Of a stretch of DNA of 7,771 nucleotides, positions 6,448 to 7,771 are shown piece after piece. Numbering within the stretch: position 1 is the first letter of the stretch; every line of letters starts with the position of its first letter. This stretch comes from an uncultured bacterium (GTDB taxonomy: Bacteria > Bacteroidota > Bacteroidia > Bacteroidales > Bacteroidaceae): contig CAJMQV010000087.1 in assembly GCA_905215575.1 (NCBI GenBank), positions 1 to 7,771 on the forward strand, in the 5' to 3' direction. A program made the translations under genes and the position numbers. The notes beneath the pieces were generated by a model. The model worked only from the letters and a program-made list of their open reading frames with translations, searched no databases and was not told the DNA's origin.

Positions 6448-7472
6448 TTTTCTTTGTTCCCAAATAATCTTATTCCTTTCAGCAACGGGTTTCTTCTTCC
6501 CAAAATGCAGATTTCCAAAATCAGACAAAGCAATGCCAGAATAGCAACAGCCTGGAACTGCTCATCATATTCAGAATAGATTTTCGACTCCAAATCTGCC
6601 TTTTCCAGTTTTTCCAACTGCTGGGACAATGCCTCCTGAGCGGACGAACTGTTGTCTACATAAATATAACTACCCTTTCCGGCTTTGGCAATCTCACGAC
6701 ACATGTCCTCATTCAAATGAGAGATAACCGTTTCGCCCGTATTGTCTGTAATATATCCGCCGTCAGCAGTTGGTATCGGAGCACCGTTAGGAGAACCGAC
6801 TCCCAGAACATAAACATTCATTCCTTTGTCTGCCGCAGCTTGAGCAGCCTCAACAGCTCCTCCTTCATTGTCTTCACCATCGGTGATCAGGAATATAGCC
6901 TTTCCCACTCCTTGAGCCGGAGTAAAACTCTTCATAGCCAACTCAATCGCCCGCTTGATGTCGGTACCCTGAGTATGTATCATCTCCGGAGAAATGCTTT
7001 CAAGAAACATTTGCGCAGAAACATAATCACTGGTAATCGGCAACTGAGTGAATGATTCACCGGCATAGACAATCAGACCGACCTTATCATCCTGCATATG
7101 ATTCACCATATTGCTGACCAACATTTTGGATTTATCCAAACGGCTGGGCTTCACATCCTGAGCCAACATAGAATTGGAAATATCCATAGCAATAATGGCC
7201 TCGATACCCTTACGCTTCTCTGTTTCCACCTTGGTACCAAACTGAGGACGGGCCAAAGTAAAAATCATCAGAGCGAAAGCGGCAAGCAATAACCAGAACT
7301 TAACATCGGGACGATACTTGGATACATCGGGCATCAAATCAGCCAAAAGTTTCGGATCACCAAACTTACGCAATCGCTTTCTGCGAATATAATTGGTATA
7401 CAGATGCAAAGCTGCCAACAAAGGCACCAAAAACAATGCATACAAATAAAGAGGTTCTTCAAATCGAAACAT
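6444..7472 (-). CDS. batB: BatB: membrane-anchored von Willebrand factor A protein
   Basis: A 342-residue aerotolerance protein with a metal-dependent VWA domain held at the inner membrane. Two N-terminal membrane helices lie at about 8-25 and 58-75, with a basic RRKRLRKFGD stretch between them. The VWA domain spans about 88-285 and has a complete MIDAS: DISNS at 97-101 (Asp97, Ser99, Ser101), Thr170 in QGTD and Asp198 in ITDGED. It should therefore bind a divalent metal and a protein partner. A third helix at about 306-324 precedes a short basic tail. The length and layout fit BatB rather than BatA, and a BatA-like end lies directly upstream, 13 bases away. The leader before the ATG holds the purine-rich AAAAGAGATGAG. 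The family is partnered with MoxR ATPases, which suggests a chaperone-like or complex-assembly role, but no direct activity is established here. Confidence 0.95.
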   Translation of the reverse strand: MFRFEEPLYLYALFLVPLLAALHLYTNYIRRKRLRKFGDPKLLADLMPDVSKYRPDVKFWLLLAAFALMIFTLARPQFGTKVETEKRKGIEAIIAMDISNSMLAQDVKPSRLDKSKMLVSNMVNHMQDDKVGLIVYAGESFTQLPITSDYVSAQMFLESISPEMIHTQGTDIKRAIELAMKSFTPAQGVGKAIFLITDGEDNEGGAVEAAQAAADKGMNVYVLGVGSPNGAPIPTADGGYITDNTGETVISHLNEDMCREIAKAGKGSYIYVDNSSSAQEALSQQLEKLEKADLESKIYSEYDEQFQAVAILALLCLILEICILGRRNPLLKGIRLFGNKEK

Positions 7473-7485
7473 AGCTCATCTCTTT

Positions 7486-7771
7486 TTATGGGATCTTTTT
7501 CAATACAGTTGTGCGCAACAGAATCTCAAGCAGCAGACTTATAGCCGCCAACAAGGCAAAAATATGATAAGCCTCATACTTTTTGCTGAATTTCTTGACA
7601 TTCAACTTTGTCTTTTCCAACTGGTCGATCTCCTGATATACTTCATGAAGTTTCTTATTATTGGTAGCACGATAGAAACTACCCTCCGTTTTATCCGCAA
7701 TAGCCTGCAAGGTCTTTGCATCGATTTCAACAGGAACCTGCAAATACTCGATACCTCCGGCTACAGGCATC
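7486..7771 (-). CDS. batA: BatA: C-terminal end of a von Willebrand factor A membrane protein (5' end outside window)
   Basis: About 95 codons of the C-terminus are visible; the frame runs off the right edge, so the first Met in view (base 7770) is internal. The visible part holds the last strands and helices of a VWA domain (GGIEYLQVPVEIDAKTLQAI, then TEGSFYRATNNKKLHEVYQ), a charged helix (EIDQLEKTKLNVKKFSKKYE) and one membrane helix (about HIFALLAAISLLLEILL) before a short basic end KKIP. This matches the end of BatB in layout, including the acidic residue inside the final helix, as expected for the paralogous pair. The MIDAS residues are outside the window, so metal binding cannot be judged. 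The stop at 7486 is 13 bases before the batB start, placing both in one operon. A MoxR ATPase and a DUF58 protein would be expected further upstream. Confidence 0.88.
   Translation of the reverse strand, partial: MPVAGGIEYLQVPVEIDAKTLQAIADKTEGSFYRATNNKKLHEVYQEIDQLEKTKLNVKKFSKKYEAYHIFALLAAISLLLEILLRTTVLKKIP

Noticed and set aside
6448..6528. N-terminal extension of batC
   Set aside because: It would run through the end of batB and bury the signal peptide; the ATGA overlap at 6447 is the natural start.
1..7771. CRISPR arrays, tRNA or rRNA genes, insertion sequences, phage genes, defence systems
   Set aside because: No spaced direct repeats, cloverleaf-like stretches, transposase or integrase motifs were seen. 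The VWA/MoxR-type theme can resemble some defence loci, but gene order and domains match the known bat operon.

Overview
The window comes from a member of the Bacteroidales, most likely Bacteroides or a close relative such as Phocaeicola. Three things point there: a run of bat (Bacteroides aerotolerance) genes in the order BatA, BatB, BatC, BatD, BatE; a promoter that fits the Bacteroidetes layout (TTTG, 19 bases, TAnnTTTG) rather than the usual -35/-10 pattern; and starts with A-rich or purine-rich leaders instead of strong Shine-Dalgarno sites. Genus and species cannot be fixed from this sequence alone.

Layout, left to right. Bases 1-1192 (minus) hold the first 397 codons of a CPA1-type cation/proton antiporter of the NhaP2/CvrA kind, whose C-terminus lies beyond the left edge. 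A 316-base divergent intergenic region follows, with a good promoter for the next gene, a weak candidate promoter for the antiporter and one inverted repeat. A secreted GH25 lysozyme-family protein is encoded at 1509-2318 (plus). It converges on the large minus-strand operon, and one symmetric hairpin with A and T tracts at 2345-2374 can terminate transcription from both sides.

The rest, 2403-7771, is one minus-strand transcription unit read from right to left: the C-terminal end of batA (cut by the right edge), batB, batC, batD, batE and a PAP2-family membrane phosphatase. Junctions run from a 4-base overlap (batB/batC, ATGA) to gaps of 2-32 bases, with no terminator between genes. BatA and BatB are membrane-anchored von Willebrand A proteins. 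BatC and BatE carry TPR repeats. BatD is a large exported, membrane-anchored protein with beta-rich domains, and BatE ends in an SH3-like domain. Together they are expected to form an inner-membrane/periplasmic assembly. Such operons are usually headed by a MoxR-type AAA+ ATPase and a DUF58 protein, which would lie beyond the right edge.

Nothing here is clearly a new system. The points most worth a second look are the PAP2 phosphatase 2 bases after batE, the long Q/N/K/D/E tract in BatC, and the cell-envelope theme linking the SH3-ended BatE, the PAP2 enzyme and the convergent GH25 protein. No tRNA, rRNA, CRISPR array, insertion sequence or other mobile element was seen.
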